Assembly (NCBI RefSeq): GCF_900176355.1
Contig: NZ_FWXI01000008.1
Coordinates: 62,001 to 126,000, forward strand
Direction: 5' to 3'
Source: Sporomusa malonica
GTDB taxonomy: Bacteria; Bacillota; Negativicutes; Sporomusales; Sporomusaceae
DNA length: 64,000 nt
Of the stretch, positions 43,605 through 53,658 are shown one piece after another; the first letter of the stretch is position 1, and the number at the start of each line of letters is the position of its first letter. The notes under the pieces were generated by a model. The model did not search any database, was not told the DNA's origin, and saw only the letters and a list, made by a program, of their open reading frames with translations. The position numbers were made by a program, and so were the translations under genes.

Positions 43605-45416
43605 TTATGCGTCTTTCTTGCGTTCGCGTCCGCGTATATGTCTGTCCAAAGTAGCCTTGCGCAGCCTGATGCTTTGCGGTGTAACTTCCACAGCCTCATC
43701 TTCATTGATATATTCAAGCGCCTGTTCAAGACTCAAAATCCTTGGCGGTGTCAAGCGGACAGCATCGTCTGTACCGCTGGCCCGCATGTTAGTAACATGC
43801 TTTTTCTTGCAGGGGTTGACATCCATATCCATCTCGCGGGCATTTTCCCCTACAATCATGCCTTGATATACTGCCTGGCCAGGAACAACAAACATAATGC
43901 CTCGGTCCTGTATACTGTTGATGCCATAACCAGTAGTTTCGCCGTCCTCAAACGCAACCAATGCTCCCCGGGTACGGCCAGGAATATCGCCTTTATATGG
44001 AACATAGCCATGGAAGACGTGGTGCATAATGCCGTTGCCTTTAGTATTTGTCAGGAACTCTGATCTAAAGCCAATCAGGCCGCGGGCCGGAACAATGAAT
44101 TCCATCCGCAAATATCCGGCCAGTTCGATCATATTGACAAGTTCAGCCCGCCGGGTACCCAGGGCTTCCATAACTGCGCCCATAAATTCCTGCGGCACAT
44201 CAATTGTTAAAAACTCCATCGGCTCGCAACGCTTGCCGTTAATTTGTTTATAGATTACCTGTGGTTTGCCAATTTGTAGCTCATAGCCCTCGCGCCGCAT
44301 TGTCTCAATAAGAATTGATAAATGCAATTCGCCCCGTCCGGCCACCTCAAAAGAATCTGCGCTATCTGTCTCACTAACGCGCAAGCTAACATTGGTTTCC
44401 GCCTCACGGAACAGGCGGTCGCGAATATGACGGGATGTAACAAACTGCCCTTCGCGTCCGGCAAAAGGGCTGGTATTTACAGCAAAAGTCATAGCCAACG
44501 TTGGCTCATCAATTCTAATGGTAGGCAATGCCTCTGGATTTTCGGTGTCAGCCACCGTATCACCAATATTGACTGATTCAAGGCCAATCATCGCAATGAT
44601 ATCGCCTAATGCCGCGTCTTTGACCTCAGTACGTTTTAAGCCTTCGTATATATATAACTTACCAATCCTGGCTTTACTTTCAGTCTCGCCGTTGAGAAGA
44701 ACAACATTTTGCCCCCCAGTAATACGTCCTCTAACAACCCGGCCAATGGCAATCCGGCCGACGTAATCGTCATAGTCAAGAGTAGTAATCATAACCTGGA
44801 GCGGTCCGTCAATCTCACCGCGTGGAGCAGGAATGGTCTTCTCGATACAATCAAATAACGGCTGTAGATTATCGCTATCGTCAGCCATAGCCATCTTGGC
44901 AACACCTTCCCTGGCTGCAGCATACACAACCGGGAAATCAAGCTGCTCATCAGTGGCTTCAAGCTCAATGAACAGTTCTAGCACTTCATCAACAACATCT
45001 TCTACCCGCTGGTCAGGGCGGTCAATTTTATTAATAACTACAATCGGCTTAAGTTTTTGTTCCAGCGCTTTTCTTAGAACATACTTCGTCTGAGGCATGG
45101 GGCCTTCAAAAGCGTCAACTAATAACAGTACGCCGTCGACCATATTGAGTACCCGCTCAACCTCACCGCCAAAGTCAGCGTGGCCAGGGGTATCAACAAT
45201 GTTAATCTTGGTGTCGTGATACATTACTGCGGTGTTCTTTGACAAGATGGTAATACCGCGCTCGCGTTCAAGGTCGTTAGAATCCATAACTCGTTCAGCT
45301 ACATGCTCATTGGCGCGAAATACATTACTTTGTTTAAGCATGGCATCAACCAGGGTCGTTTTACCGTGGTCAACGTGGGCAATAATGGCAATATTACGTA
45401 AGTCTTTGCGTTCCAT
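43605..45416 (-). CDS. typA: Translational GTPase TypA/BipA
   Basis: 603 residues. GTPase motifs [10 protein letters not shown] (G1), [12 protein letters not shown] (G3) and NKIDRPDQR (G4), then EF-G-like domains II, III and V and the BipA-specific C terminus ([29 protein letters not shown]). It binds ribosomes and assists large-subunit assembly under stress or cold. A consensus promoter lies upstream. Confidence 0.97.
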   Translation of the reverse strand: MERKDLRNIAIIAHVDHGKTTLVDAMLKQSNVFRANEHVAERVMDSNDLERERGITILSKNTAVMYHDTKINIVDTPGHADFGGEVERVLNMVDGVLLLVDAFEGPMPQTKYVLRKALEQKLKPIVVINKIDRPDQRVEDVVDEVLELFIELEATDEQLDFPVVYAAAREGVAKMAMADDSDNLQPLFDCIEKTIPAPRGEIDGPLQVMITTLDYDDYVGRIAIGRVVRGRITGGQNVVLLNGETESKARIGKLYIYEGLKRTEVKDAALGDIIAMIGLESVNIGDTVADTENPEALPTIRIDEPTLAMTFAVNTSPFAGREGQFVTSRHIRDRLFREAETNVSLRVSETDSADSFEVAGRGELHLSILIETMRREGYELQIGKPQVIYKQINGKRCEPMEFLTIDVPQEFMGAVMEALGTRRAELVNMIELAGYLRMEFIVPARGLIGFRSEFLTNTKGNGIMHHVFHGYVPYKGDIPGRTRGALVAFEDGETTGYGINSIQDRGIMFVVPGQAVYQGMIVGENAREMDMDVNPCKKKHVTNMRASGTDDAVRLTPPRILSLEQALEYINEDEAVEVTPQSIRLRKATLDRHIRGRERKKDA

Positions 45417-45490
45417 ATAAAATGATTGTCCTCCCTATAATGAACAAAAGGATGCTATTTTGCACCCTTTTGTAGTGTCATGCACAATTC

Positions 45491-45519
45491 ACTATATTAT
45501 ACCAGTTGTAATATGTCAA
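45491..45519 (-). promoter_or_regulatory. Promoter of typA
   Basis: TTGACA, 17 bases, TATAGT on the minus strand, about 75 bases before the typA start. The -35 is a perfect consensus. Confidence 0.75.
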
Positions 45520-45543
45520 ATTAAATTTACTTTATTAGCAATC

Positions 45544-47157
45544 TTAGGACCACAAATCACTAAGTGTCTTTTTAACAAACGCCCGTATTTTTTCAACACG
45601 CCTGAGCGCATCTGGAAGTTTGCCAGCGTTTGTAGCCACCTGGTCTTCCAGCTTGAGCCGGAATTCGGAGTATTCTTTCTCTGTTTCAGCCAGATAGTCT
45701 CTGAGCTGCTGTACGGCAGGCTCAACAGTTGTGATAGCAGAGGGTTCTATTTGCCAACTGCGGCCAGTAAGTATGGCTGAGTCACCAAATTTCGGAATAT
45801 ATGTTGACATTCCAAACCTGTCATTAATAAGCTGAGCAAAGGGTTCTGACATGTCACTCTCACCATGTACAATAAAGATATTGGCCGGTTTGCTCTGAAA
45901 ATTACCAAGCCAGGTTGTCAGTTGGTCCTGGTCAGCATGGGCCGAAAAACCGTCAAGTCTAACTATGTTGGCCCTAACGCTAATTTCTTCACCCATAATC
46001 TTAACTTTTTTGATGCCTTCCAACAAGCGCCGCCCCATACTTCCCTGAGCCTGATAACCAACGAACAAAACTGTGCTCTCAGGACGCCATAGATTGTGTT
46101 TTAAATGGTGGAGAATGCGACCGGCATCAGCCATGCCACTGGCTGAGATGATGATGGCCGGCTTTCCTAATTTATTGATAGCCTTGGACTCCTCTGACGT
46201 TTTGGTATAAGTCAATTGCGGCAATTGCAGCGGATGGTCATGGTCTTTGTACAACATGTCATAGGCTTCACTATCATATTCCTGCGAGTTTTTCAAAAAT
46301 ATATCTGTCGCTGAGATAGCAAGCGGGCTGTCAATAATTACCGGAATATCTGGAATCAGGCCGCCTTTAAACAAGGTATGCAGGTGGTACAAAAGTGTCT
46401 GCGTACGGCCTACGGCAAACGATGGGATGATGATGTTGCCGCCTTTTTCCACAGTATCATTAATATATTTGGCTAATAGCTCAACAGGATCACTTGGATC
46501 ATGCTGTCTGGCCCCATATGTTGATTCAATGACAATATAGTCAGCATGGGATATCACGGCCGGGTCCTTGATAATCGGTTGATCAGGCTGCCCCAAATCA
46601 CCGGAAAATAAGAGTTTGACTGTCTCACCGTTTTCGGTTGCCAAAATCTCCACCATAGACGAGCCTAGAATATGACCGGCTTCCCTAAATATAATCGTAA
46701 CCTCGTCTGATAGTTTTACCTCAGTATCATAAGCTACTGGTGAAAACTGTTTAAGGGAGGCATAGGCTTCATCTACAGTATACAAGGGTTCAACCGGCTT
46801 ACGTCCGGCGCGTTGTCCCTTCCTATTGGCAATTTCAGCATCAAATTCTTGAATATGGCCACTGTCTGGCAGCATAATACTGCATAATTCAGCCGTTACT
46901 TTGGTCGCATGGATAGGGCCTTTAAAACCTGAATTGCATAACCGGGGTATGAGACCACTATGATCAATATGCGCATGGGTTAAGAGCACCCCGTCAATAT
47001 CGGCAGGATTATAAAGAAATGGGCGTCTATTTAGCGCGATAATGGCTTTTGATCCTTGAAACATACCACAGTCAACTAAAAACTTTTTCGAGCCAATCTC
47101 TAAAAGGTAGGAGGATCCGGTTACCATTCCGGCAGCCCCCAAAAAAGTTAAACGCAT
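45544..47157 (-). CDS. Beta-CASP metallo-beta-lactamase-fold ribonuclease
   Basis: 537 residues. The MBL motif HAHIDHSG, the downstream GHILGSS His and SGDLGQ Asp, then the beta-CASP domain (IPSFAVGRTQTLLYHL, ISASGMADAGRILHHL, GFSAHADQDQL). The family includes RNA 3'-processing exo/endonucleases (CPSF73/Ysh1-like). A helical C-terminal extension of about 60 residues follows the nuclease. The physiological RNA target is unknown. Confidence 0.9.
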   Translation of the reverse strand: MRLTFLGAAGMVTGSSYLLEIGSKKFLVDCGMFQGSKAIIALNRRPFLYNPADIDGVLLTHAHIDHSGLIPRLCNSGFKGPIHATKVTAELCSIMLPDSGHIQEFDAEIANRKGQRAGRKPVEPLYTVDEAYASLKQFSPVAYDTEVKLSDEVTIIFREAGHILGSSMVEILATENGETVKLLFSGDLGQPDQPIIKDPAVISHADYIVIESTYGARQHDPSDPVELLAKYINDTVEKGGNIIIPSFAVGRTQTLLYHLHTLFKGGLIPDIPVIIDSPLAISATDIFLKNSQEYDSEAYDMLYKDHDHPLQLPQLTYTKTSEESKAINKLGKPAIIISASGMADAGRILHHLKHNLWRPESTVLFVGYQAQGSMGRRLLEGIKKVKIMGEEISVRANIVRLDGFSAHADQDQLTTWLGNFQSKPANIFIVHGESDMSEPFAQLINDRFGMSTYIPKFGDSAILTGRSWQIEPSAITTVEPAVQQLRDYLAETEKEYSEFRLKLEDQVATNAGKLPDALRRVEKIRAFVKKTLSDLWS

Positions 47158-47265
47158 AGGCTTAGCTCCTTTTTTCAGTATTGCTAATTGTAGTTTACTA
47201 TTATCGAGGTTTAGAAACCTCTTAATTTTCTAAATTCTACACAAACAATCGATTTCCTGCAAATA

Positions 47266-47298
47266 ACAAAAACCGGGGCCATTTCGCTCCCGGTTATT
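47266..47298 (-). terminator. Terminator of murB
   Basis: AACCGGG against CCCGGTT on the minus strand with a ten-base loop and a T-rich tail, just beyond the murB stop. Confidence 0.7.
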
Positions 47299-47315
47299 CT
47301 TGGTGATATAACAAA

Positions 47316-48227
47316 TTATTCCTCGCCCAATACCCTTACTTCTGGATGAAGCGAAACCCCGAATTGCTTATAGACGCTATCCTGCACCTTATTGATCAAT
47401 GACAGCACATCCTTAGCGGTTGCGCCGCCGGCGTTGATGATAAAGCCAGCATGTTTGGTTGAAACTTGCGCACCGCCGACGCTTGTACCTTTCAGACCAG
47501 CCTGTTCAATCAATGTTCCGGCAAAATGACCCTGCGGCCGCTTAAACGTACTGCCAGCGCTGGGCATTTCCAGCGGTTGCTTGCTTTCCCGCTTTGAGGT
47601 ATAGTCATCAATCCGGCCACGAATAGAATAGTCTTCACCGTCAGATAAACCCAGTTCGACTTCACAGATATAACAGCCGTTTTCCTGGAATACACTATGC
47701 CGATAGCCAAACTTAAGCTCTTCCCGCGCAAAACGTTTAAGTTCACAACTGGCGCATACTGCCGTAACAGCCTGCACCACCTGACTCATGTCACCTTCAT
47801 AAGCACCAGCATTCATGAATACCGCACCACCGATACTGCCCGGGATGCCGATTGCAAACTCAAAACCTGTCAGTTTATTTGTTGCAGCATATTTCGATAC
47901 ATCAGCCAATAATGCACCGGCCCCGGCAAAAAGAGTACTGCCACTATGCCTGATATAACCCATTTCAGGCCCGAACTTAACCACCAGTCCCCGGATGCCC
48001 CTGTCTAATACCAAGACATTAGAACCATTGCCAAGCACGGTAATTGGTACTCTATACCGTTTGGCCGCATCCAAGACAGCAGCTACCTCTTGAACTGAAC
48101 CAGGAAAAACCAGATAATCAGCTGGTCCACCAATTCTAAAGGTTGTGTGTTTGGACATAGGTTCATTAACTAGCAGCCTTTCCGGGGGAATAGCTTTTTC
48201 TAATTCGGCAGCAAACTCTACAGGCAT
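47316..48227 (-). CDS. murB: UDP-N-acetylenolpyruvoylglucosamine reductase
   Basis: 303 residues from ATG 48227, 13 bases past the ylbF stop; a longer frame overlaps ylbF. FAD-binding pattern GNGSNVLVLDRGIRGLVV, the catalytic region GIPGSIGGAVFMNAGAYEGDM, YRHSVFQ, and PSAGSTFKRPQGHFAGTLIEQAGLKG with the proton-donor Ser. It lacks the extra loop of type I enzymes, so it is a type II MurB. It reduces the enolpyruvyl intermediate of peptidoglycan synthesis. Confidence 0.95.
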   Translation of the reverse strand: MPVEFAAELEKAIPPERLLVNEPMSKHTTFRIGGPADYLVFPGSVQEVAAVLDAAKRYRVPITVLGNGSNVLVLDRGIRGLVVKFGPEMGYIRHSGSTLFAGAGALLADVSKYAATNKLTGFEFAIGIPGSIGGAVFMNAGAYEGDMSQVVQAVTAVCASCELKRFAREELKFGYRHSVFQENGCYICEVELGLSDGEDYSIRGRIDDYTSKRESKQPLEMPSAGSTFKRPQGHFAGTLIEQAGLKGTSVGGAQVSTKHAGFIINAGGATAKDVLSLINKVQDSVYKQFGVSLHPEVRVLGEE

Positions 48228-48240
48228 CTTAACCAAGATC

Positions 48241-48591
48241 TCATTCTTTGCCAAATAAATCCATTCCTTCGGCGACCGCATCGCCAATTATTTTGTAAAT
48301 GTCAGCAGCAATCTGCTGAAACCGCATATGGGCATGAATGAAGTCCCTGGCTTTGGGATTAAGCATAATCAGCTCATACATTTTTTGCAGTTCTTCTGAC
48401 TTCTCTTTATCTTCAGGATTACCGGCCATTAACTCATATTCGGCAGTCAGCTTTTTCTTAAAGAAATCCTGCACCATCTTTTTACTGGCGGCATCGCCGT
48501 CAAGCTGCTGCTTAGTAGCTAAAAAGGCCTGATACTCCTCGGAATTTCTCAGTGCTTTTCCCAATTCATGAGCTTTGTCATGTACATTCAT
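48241..48591 (-). CDS. YlbF/YmcA-family regulatory protein
   Basis: A 116-residue all-helical protein (VHDKAHELGKALRNSEEYQAFLATKQQLDGD, FQQIAADIYKIIGD) typical of the YlbF/YmcA family. In Bacillus these form a complex affecting RNase Y, sporulation and competence. A single copy precedes murB here, probably cotranscribed. The specific role in this organism is unknown. Confidence 0.85.
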   Translation of the reverse strand: MNVHDKAHELGKALRNSEEYQAFLATKQQLDGDAASKKMVQDFFKKKLTAEYELMAGNPEDKEKSEELQKMYELIMLNPKARDFIHAHMRFQQIAADIYKIIGDAVAEGMDLFGKE

Positions 48592-48638
48592 TACGTTTCC
48601 TCCAGTTCACCATCTATCTTATGCGTGATGATTTTTTT

Positions 48639-49508
48639 TTATACAACTAAATCTTTTTTCAACAGACTGCGGTAAAACTCCTGCATTGTTTTGGCATCCT
48701 GGGCCTGAGTGCCGGCTGACTCACAAATAATTCGAGGTGTATACCCCCTGTCTGCAATGACCGCAAGCAGTGGCTCATGCGGCGGACCGTAAGGATCAGC
48801 AAATGTCCAATGCCGCTTCTCTCCCGCCTTGGTAAACTCAATCTGGCTAAAATGGATATGCAGGTTCCTGGCAGCCTCTTCCCCCAGGGTTTCTCCTATC
48901 TTATCAAAGACAGCAGCGAACTCCTTACTTGTTGTGTACTCGCCACCAGTCACACAGTGCAAATGGCCAAAATCCACTGCCGGTCGTACCCAATCAGCCA
49001 GCTTACATATCTCAAGCACTTCGTCAAGTGAGCCTAATTGATTCTGTTTGCCCATAGTCTCAGGCAAAAGGAGAGGCCCTGTCAGGCCCTGACGTTCAAC
49101 TTGCTCAAGTACTTGAGCAAATAGACGCTTGGCCCGTTCCATGGCTTGCCGCCGGTTTGCCCCCTTGCCTGGGCCGCCAATATGAAATACAATCCTGTCA
49201 GCGCCCATCCACTTGGCAACCTCAAGAGACCGTAAGAAATGACGCTGGGTATTACCGGCGATTGTTTCGTCTTCGGTAGCCAGACTTATGTAATAAGGCG
49301 CGTGGATGCTAAGCTTAACGCCATAACGTGCGGCCTCTTCACCCACCAGTTCAGCCGTAGCCTGCCTGATATTTACCCCACGGCTGCATTGATATTCATA
49401 TGCTGTCAGACTTAGGCCGTCAAGCCACTTCGGCATATCAGCCGACGCCTTGAAGCCGGCTTCATAAAAGGCATCAGGATTCCCTGCCGGCCCAAATTGT
49501 GCAAACAT
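48639..49508 (-). CDS. Endonuclease IV-like TIM-barrel protein
   Basis: 289 residues with the metal-binding residues of the AP-endonuclease-2 family in order: His in IHAPYYISLA, His in IVFHIGG, Glu in LLPETMGK, Asp and His in VDFGHLH, His in HIHFSQIEF, Asp and His in FADPYGPPHEPL, and Glu in IICESAG. This is consistent with deoxyribonuclease IV (nfo) or a related sugar isomerase-like member. The extended FADPYG-type loop differs from classical Nfo, so the exact activity is uncertain. Confidence 0.8.
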   Translation of the reverse strand: MFAQFGPAGNPDAFYEAGFKASADMPKWLDGLSLTAYEYQCSRGVNIRQATAELVGEEAARYGVKLSIHAPYYISLATEDETIAGNTQRHFLRSLEVAKWMGADRIVFHIGGPGKGANRRQAMERAKRLFAQVLEQVERQGLTGPLLLPETMGKQNQLGSLDEVLEICKLADWVRPAVDFGHLHCVTGGEYTTSKEFAAVFDKIGETLGEEAARNLHIHFSQIEFTKAGEKRHWTFADPYGPPHEPLLAVIADRGYTPRIICESAGTQAQDAKTMQEFYRSLLKKDLVV

Positions 49509-49532
49509 GGTATCACCATCCTATTCTCGGGG

Positions 49533-49991
49533 CTACTTGAGTCCGGCAAAAGCCTGCTGCCTAAGGGCTTCATAGACGACAACCGCTGCGGCATTCGATA
49601 AATTGAGTGACCTTGCATCGTCAATCATAGGAATGCGGATACAGTCTTCCGGATAAGAGTCTAAGAGTTCCTGTGGCAGTCCGGCGGTTTCTTTGCCAAA
49701 TACCAGCATGTCATCGCTCTGATAATTAATATCACTATGACGCTTGTTGGCTTTTGTCGTGTTGTAATAGATGTTATGCCCCTGATATAGGGTTAACACT
49801 TCGCTAAAATTCTCGTGTACATGCACTTTGACCAAATGCCAATAATCAAGCCCAGCCCGTTTCAAATAACGGTCTTCAATGGAAAATCCGAGCGGCTTCA
49901 CCAAATGCAGCTCACAGCCGGTGGCCGCGCAAAGTCTGGCAATATTGCCTGTATTACCGGGAATTTCCGGTTCTACTAGTACAATATGCAT
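49533..49991 (-). CDS. trmL: tRNA (cytidine/uridine-34 2'-O)-methyltransferase
   Basis: 152 residues from ATG 49991 (GGGGTG site). SPOUT-fold: HIVLVEPEIPGNTGNIARLCAATG, GKETAGLPQELL and MIDDARSLNLSNAAAVVVYEALRQ, the knot that binds S-adenosylmethionine. It methylates the wobble ribose of tRNA-Leu species. The gene next to it (48639) is 24 bases downstream, probably in one operon. Confidence 0.93.
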   Translation of the reverse strand: MHIVLVEPEIPGNTGNIARLCAATGCELHLVKPLGFSIEDRYLKRAGLDYWHLVKVHVHENFSEVLTLYQGHNIYYNTTKANKRHSDINYQSDDMLVFGKETAGLPQELLDSYPEDCIRIPMIDDARSLNLSNAAAVVVYEALRQQAFAGLK

Positions 49992-50060
49992 CAAAATCAC
50001 CCCAGTTATACAATTTCTATCACCGCAAGATCAAAGTAAAAGTTATTCTACACAAAAAAC

Positions 50061-50092
50061 AAAAATCCTACCCATTTCAGGCAGGATTTGTT
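50061..50092 (-). terminator. Terminator of the ferredoxin gene
   Basis: AAATCCTGCC and GGTAGGATTT stem on the minus strand with a short loop and five T. Confidence 0.7.
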
Positions 50093-50115
50093 AATACACA
50101 TAATAATTTTACCGC

Positions 50116-50508
50116 TTAACCATGAATCAGGCGGGGAATACAGCGCACACACACCCAGTCGCTCTCCCCCTTACTTTTAATGGGCAACAGCGGGCGTTCA
50201 TGCTCAGTTATGCCGCACAACGAGCATTTCATTGTTACGTTATATTCTGGTTTATCGGCAAGCGTCTTTTTATGTGCATGGACGGCTTCCTCATCGAAAA
50301 CTACTGTTTCACGATCCTCAAGGGTTAACGCCCCGGTCGGGCATACTCCCAGGCAAAAGCCTGCCCCATCACATAATTCTTCGCGGCGTACCCGCGCTTT
50401 ACCGTCAATAATCTCAATAGCACCTTCTGCACAGGGCGACACACACTGACCACAGCCGGTACATAAGTCATCATTAATCTTGACAATCTTTCTGGTAACT
50501 TTATTCAT
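50116..50508 (-). CDS. Two-cluster ferredoxin with C-terminal Cys domain
   Basis: 130 residues. [11 protein letters not shown] and [11 protein letters not shown] segments supply two [4Fe-4S] sites, the second with a slightly unusual spacing ([18 protein letters not shown]). The C-terminal part contains [14 protein letters not shown] and WVCVRCIP, four Cys that may bind zinc or another cluster. Such ferredoxins occur in Negativicutes and Clostridia near redox enzymes. Electron partner unknown. Confidence 0.85.
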   Translation of the reverse strand: MNKVTRKIVKINDDLCTGCGQCVSPCAEGAIEIIDGKARVRREELCDGAGFCLGVCPTGALTLEDRETVVFDEEAVHAHKKTLADKPEYNVTMKCSLCGITEHERPLLPIKSKGESDWVCVRCIPRLIHG

Positions 50509-50570
50509 TTTCTGCCCCTCCCCTTTTTTTTATAGTATACCATACCAGCCAAACTCTACAGTGATTTCAA

Positions 50571-51638
50571 TCACAGTTGACGACGATAATTAAGTAAATC
50601 AATAAAAGCCTCCAGCCGGGTGACCACTCCGGCTTCCCCTGACTGTTCGTCAAAAGCCAGGGACAGTACTGGTATTCCATGATCGTCGCTCGCTTGGTGC
50701 AGGATATTTTTTGCGATAATCTCAGGCATGCAGGTAAACGGAAAGACATGAACAATACCGTCAAAACCCTGATTGGCCAAATCCACGGTAGAGCCAATAC
50801 TTTTAAGACCATGGCCGCCTACGCCGTGACTGAGATACGGCTTTGCCGCCTTGGCTATCTCATGATACTTCGCCATATAAGGCTTGCTTCTCAATAAATG
50901 CGTCCGGACATAATCGGTTAGCGACATTGTCCGGTGCACATGGGCTCCTAGACGGCCAAGCCTTTGCTCCAAATCCTGATTAACAAAGCTTTCGAGCATA
51001 ACATAAATTTCACCTACCAACCCGATTCTTAGCGGCAGCTGTCCATGTTGGTTAACCCTTATCAGCTTCTCCTGATATATATCGCTAATCACCTGCAGCT
51101 CACGGGGATCAGCAGCAACCTCTATCTCCGCAACCGCCTCCTGGTAAACGGCATCAGCTGTTCCTGGAATTTGCTCTGTGGCCCGTACCTGACGCAACAC
51201 GTCACCTACGGTGTCAATGGCACTCATTTTTGCGCCCGCCAATTTAAAAGCACGGTAAACGGATGTTAGACTTACGCCTGGAGCCAACTGTCGGACAGTT
51301 TTAATAACATCGAAAGCATTCGGTTCAATGGCAACCATAGTGAACTTGTAACCAAGCTCTTTTAGAATTTCCTGCTGCACCTGAGCATAGTAGCCTAACC
51401 GGCAGGGCCCTACCCCGCCGCAAGTAACTATGGTATCAGCCCCAGCGTCCAAGGCTTCGATATAATTGCCTAAAGTAACTTTAAGCGGCAGACAAGCTGT
51501 TTCCGGAGCATACTTAGCGCCTGTTTCTATCGTTTTCTTGCTAGTGGGCGGAGGCATGAGCACGGTTATTCCAAGGCCGCTTAATAGCGTCTTCATAGTT
51601 ACAGACAGCGGCCCCATATGTGGAAAAGTTGCAATCAT
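50571..51638 (-). CDS. 2-hydroxyacyl-CoA dehydratase/activase-related protein
   Basis: 355 residues. Characteristic cysteines in YAPETACLPLKVTLGNYIEALDAGADTIVTCGGVGPCRLGYYA and FPFTCMPEIIAKNIL match the CoA-substrate-specific activase-related and HgdB-like proteins that carry a [4Fe-4S] cluster. Its ATG overlaps the previous gene's stop (ATGA). The catalytic dehydratase subunits proper are not in the window, so the real substrate is uncertain. Confidence 0.8.
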   Translation of the reverse strand: MIATFPHMGPLSVTMKTLLSGLGITVLMPPPTSKKTIETGAKYAPETACLPLKVTLGNYIEALDAGADTIVTCGGVGPCRLGYYAQVQQEILKELGYKFTMVAIEPNAFDVIKTVRQLAPGVSLTSVYRAFKLAGAKMSAIDTVGDVLRQVRATEQIPGTADAVYQEAVAEIEVAADPRELQVISDIYQEKLIRVNQHGQLPLRIGLVGEIYVMLESFVNQDLEQRLGRLGAHVHRTMSLTDYVRTHLLRSKPYMAKYHEIAKAAKPYLSHGVGGHGLKSIGSTVDLANQGFDGIVHVFPFTCMPEIIAKNILHQASDDHGIPVLSLAFDEQSGEAGVVTRLEAFIDLLNYRRQL

Positions 51639-52558
51639 CGGTGGTTCCTCCGTTTGAGCATATCGGTAAACGCCTCCAACCGGGTAAGGAGTCCGGCTTC
51701 TGCAGTGTGTTCATCAAGATTTAGCAGCATAAACGGAATACGGCCAGCCTCGGCTTTGCGTTTGATAGTCTCACTGATCATGGAATCTGGTCCGCAGCTA
51801 AAGGATGTCATAAAAATCAACCCGTCAACAGCCTGTTCATTGATAAGTGCTAACGCCGATCCAGTCAAATGGTGACAATATGACCAGTATATTTGTTTAT
51901 CAAGATCGCGCGCTGCCAGCTGCGCCAGACGCGCCGGTACCATATCAGACGTAATGACGTCCATTCCCATTGCTGTAAGTTTATCTTTGGCACTCATGCT
52001 GATAAATCTATCCTGAATGAGATAAGAGTGCCCAATCAAACCAACCCTTAACATGACAGCTGGCGTCACTCGATGCATGACGGGTGCCTGCTGCTTTGCG
52101 CTTACCTGCCGCCAAGCTGAGTACCATGCGCCAAGGCTGGAAATTTTGCTCTGACCCAGCCGGAAGCCAGTGTTGATCACTGCATCAAGCAAACTGCCAT
52201 TCCTCGTGCGGAGATTGACATTAGTATCAATAACCTCCGGCAGGCCACCAAGACTGCTCCGGATAATGTCAGGCAGTCCCATCATTTTCGGGCAGGTATA
52301 TGTCTGGCGAGCGACACTCACAACCCGGGGCACAAACAGACAGTCGGCCTTGCTCGCCAAACTTGCGGCATGGCCGACATAAACCTTAAGCGGCAGGCAT
52401 ACTTCATCAAGTACCCCACCCGCAGTAAGCATATCTTTGGTAGTCTCACCTGATACAACTACCTGAGCGCCAAGGGCCTCAAAAAAATTCTTCCATAAAC
52501 ACCCGTACTGATAATATAAAAGCCCGCGCGGTAAACCGACTCGTACTGTTTCCGCCAA
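51635..52558 (-). CDS. Acyl-CoA dehydratase activase-related protein (DUF2229)
   Basis: 307 residues from TTG 52558, six bases after AGGAGGG; the upstream ATG (52582) overlaps the activase gene. Pattern RVGLPRGLLYYQYGCLWKNFFEALGAQVVVSGETTKDML, EVCLPLKVYVGHAASL and FMTSFSCGPDSMI places it in the DUF2229 family. Homologues are often fused to the ATPase activase in large proteins; here the parts are separate genes. Confidence 0.82.
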   Translation of the reverse strand: MAETVRVGLPRGLLYYQYGCLWKNFFEALGAQVVVSGETTKDMLTAGGVLDEVCLPLKVYVGHAASLASKADCLFVPRVVSVARQTYTCPKMMGLPDIIRSSLGGLPEVIDTNVNLRTRNGSLLDAVINTGFRLGQSKISSLGAWYSAWRQVSAKQQAPVMHRVTPAVMLRVGLIGHSYLIQDRFISMSAKDKLTAMGMDVITSDMVPARLAQLAARDLDKQIYWSYCHHLTGSALALINEQAVDGLIFMTSFSCGPDSMISETIKRKAEAGRIPFMLLNLDEHTAEAGLLTRLEAFTDMLKRRNHR

Positions 52559-52569
52559 ACTGTTCCCTC

Positions 52570-53532
52570 CTAGTAAGCCCATTTGCCACAGCGATCGCCC
52601 CAGCGGGCAGCCACCTGGCTATTTATGTTGAGTTCAACGACTTCACACATATTGGGACAGCCATCACACTCAAAGCTTCGCGGCAAATAGCTATAATCAA
52701 TAACCTCAAACCCCTGGAAGCGCGTAGGTTTGTCTGCTACAGCTTCCTTAGCCAGGAGCGCAGCACCAATCGCACCCATGACATTGTAATGCGCGGGTAT
52801 AATAACCTGGCAGCCCAATACTTCTTCAAATGCCCGTTTCATCCCCTGATTGGCGGCAACACCCCCCTGAAACAACACCGGTCCTTTTATGTCCTTACCT
52901 TTTCCGACGTTATTAACATAGTTTCGCGCCAGCGCCTGACATAAACCATTGACTATATCACACATCTGGTGGCCTGTCTGTTGTTTGTGAATCATGTCCG
53001 ACTCAGCAAAAACAGCGCAGCGCCCAGCGACTCTGACTGGCGTTGTTGAAGCTAGTGCCTTACTGCCAAACTCTTCTATCGGTATATTGAGTCTGGCCGC
53101 CTGCTGGTCAAGAAAAGAACCGGTTCCGGCCGCACAGACTGTATTCATAGCAAAATCAGTGACAATACCGTCACGAATGATAATCATCTTAGAATCCTGT
53201 CCGCCAATTTCCACAACTGTTTTGACATCAGGTACCACATGCATAGCCGCAACCGCATGGGCTGTTATTTCATTTTTGACAACATCGGCCCCTACCATTA
53301 CACCTGCTAACTGACGGCCGCTGCCTGTTGTGCCTACTGCCTTGACCTCAAGCGCCTGGTTGCGCTCTTTTATTATTTTAAGCCCCTGCTGCACAGCCCC
53401 AATAGGTTGGCCCTGGGTTCTTACATAAAGGCTATCATGCACTTGTCCGCTGGAATCTAATACGGCAATGTTAGTGCTTACTGAGCCTACATCAATGCCC
53501 AGGTAGCTGGCTAAACGCTGCTGCAAAACCAT
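52570..53532 (-). CDS. Acyl-CoA dehydratase activase ATPase (BadF/BadG/HgdC type)
   Basis: 320 residues of the ASKHA ATPase fold: GIDVGSVSTNIAVLD, TTGSGRQLAGVMVGAD, EIGGQDSKMIIIRDG, NTVCAAGTGSFLDQQAARL (with the cluster-ligating Cys) and FQGGVAANQGM. The tail ECDGCPNMCEV adds extra cysteines. In known systems this homodimer uses ATP to push one electron into a 2-hydroxyacyl-CoA dehydratase or benzoyl-CoA reductase. It is the first gene of the three-gene operon. Confidence 0.88.
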   Translation of the reverse strand: MVLQQRLASYLGIDVGSVSTNIAVLDSSGQVHDSLYVRTQGQPIGAVQQGLKIIKERNQALEVKAVGTTGSGRQLAGVMVGADVVKNEITAHAVAAMHVVPDVKTVVEIGGQDSKMIIIRDGIVTDFAMNTVCAAGTGSFLDQQAARLNIPIEEFGSKALASTTPVRVAGRCAVFAESDMIHKQQTGHQMCDIVNGLCQALARNYVNNVGKGKDIKGPVLFQGGVAANQGMKRAFEEVLGCQVIIPAHYNVMGAIGAALLAKEAVADKPTRFQGFEVIDYSYLPRSFECDGCPNMCEVVELNINSQVAARWGDRCGKWAY

Positions 53533-53658
53533 CCCTCCATTTTCAATTGGTATACATTGGTATTATTACCTATCAAAGGAAAAGATATACTCAGGCCGCA
53601 TGAATCATACATTGTAGAGAGACGGCAGCGATAAAATACCACAAAAGGGAGGATAACA

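Noticed and set aside
43638-44063. 141-codon plus-strand frame inside typA
   Set aside because: Shadow of the conserved TypA reading frame.
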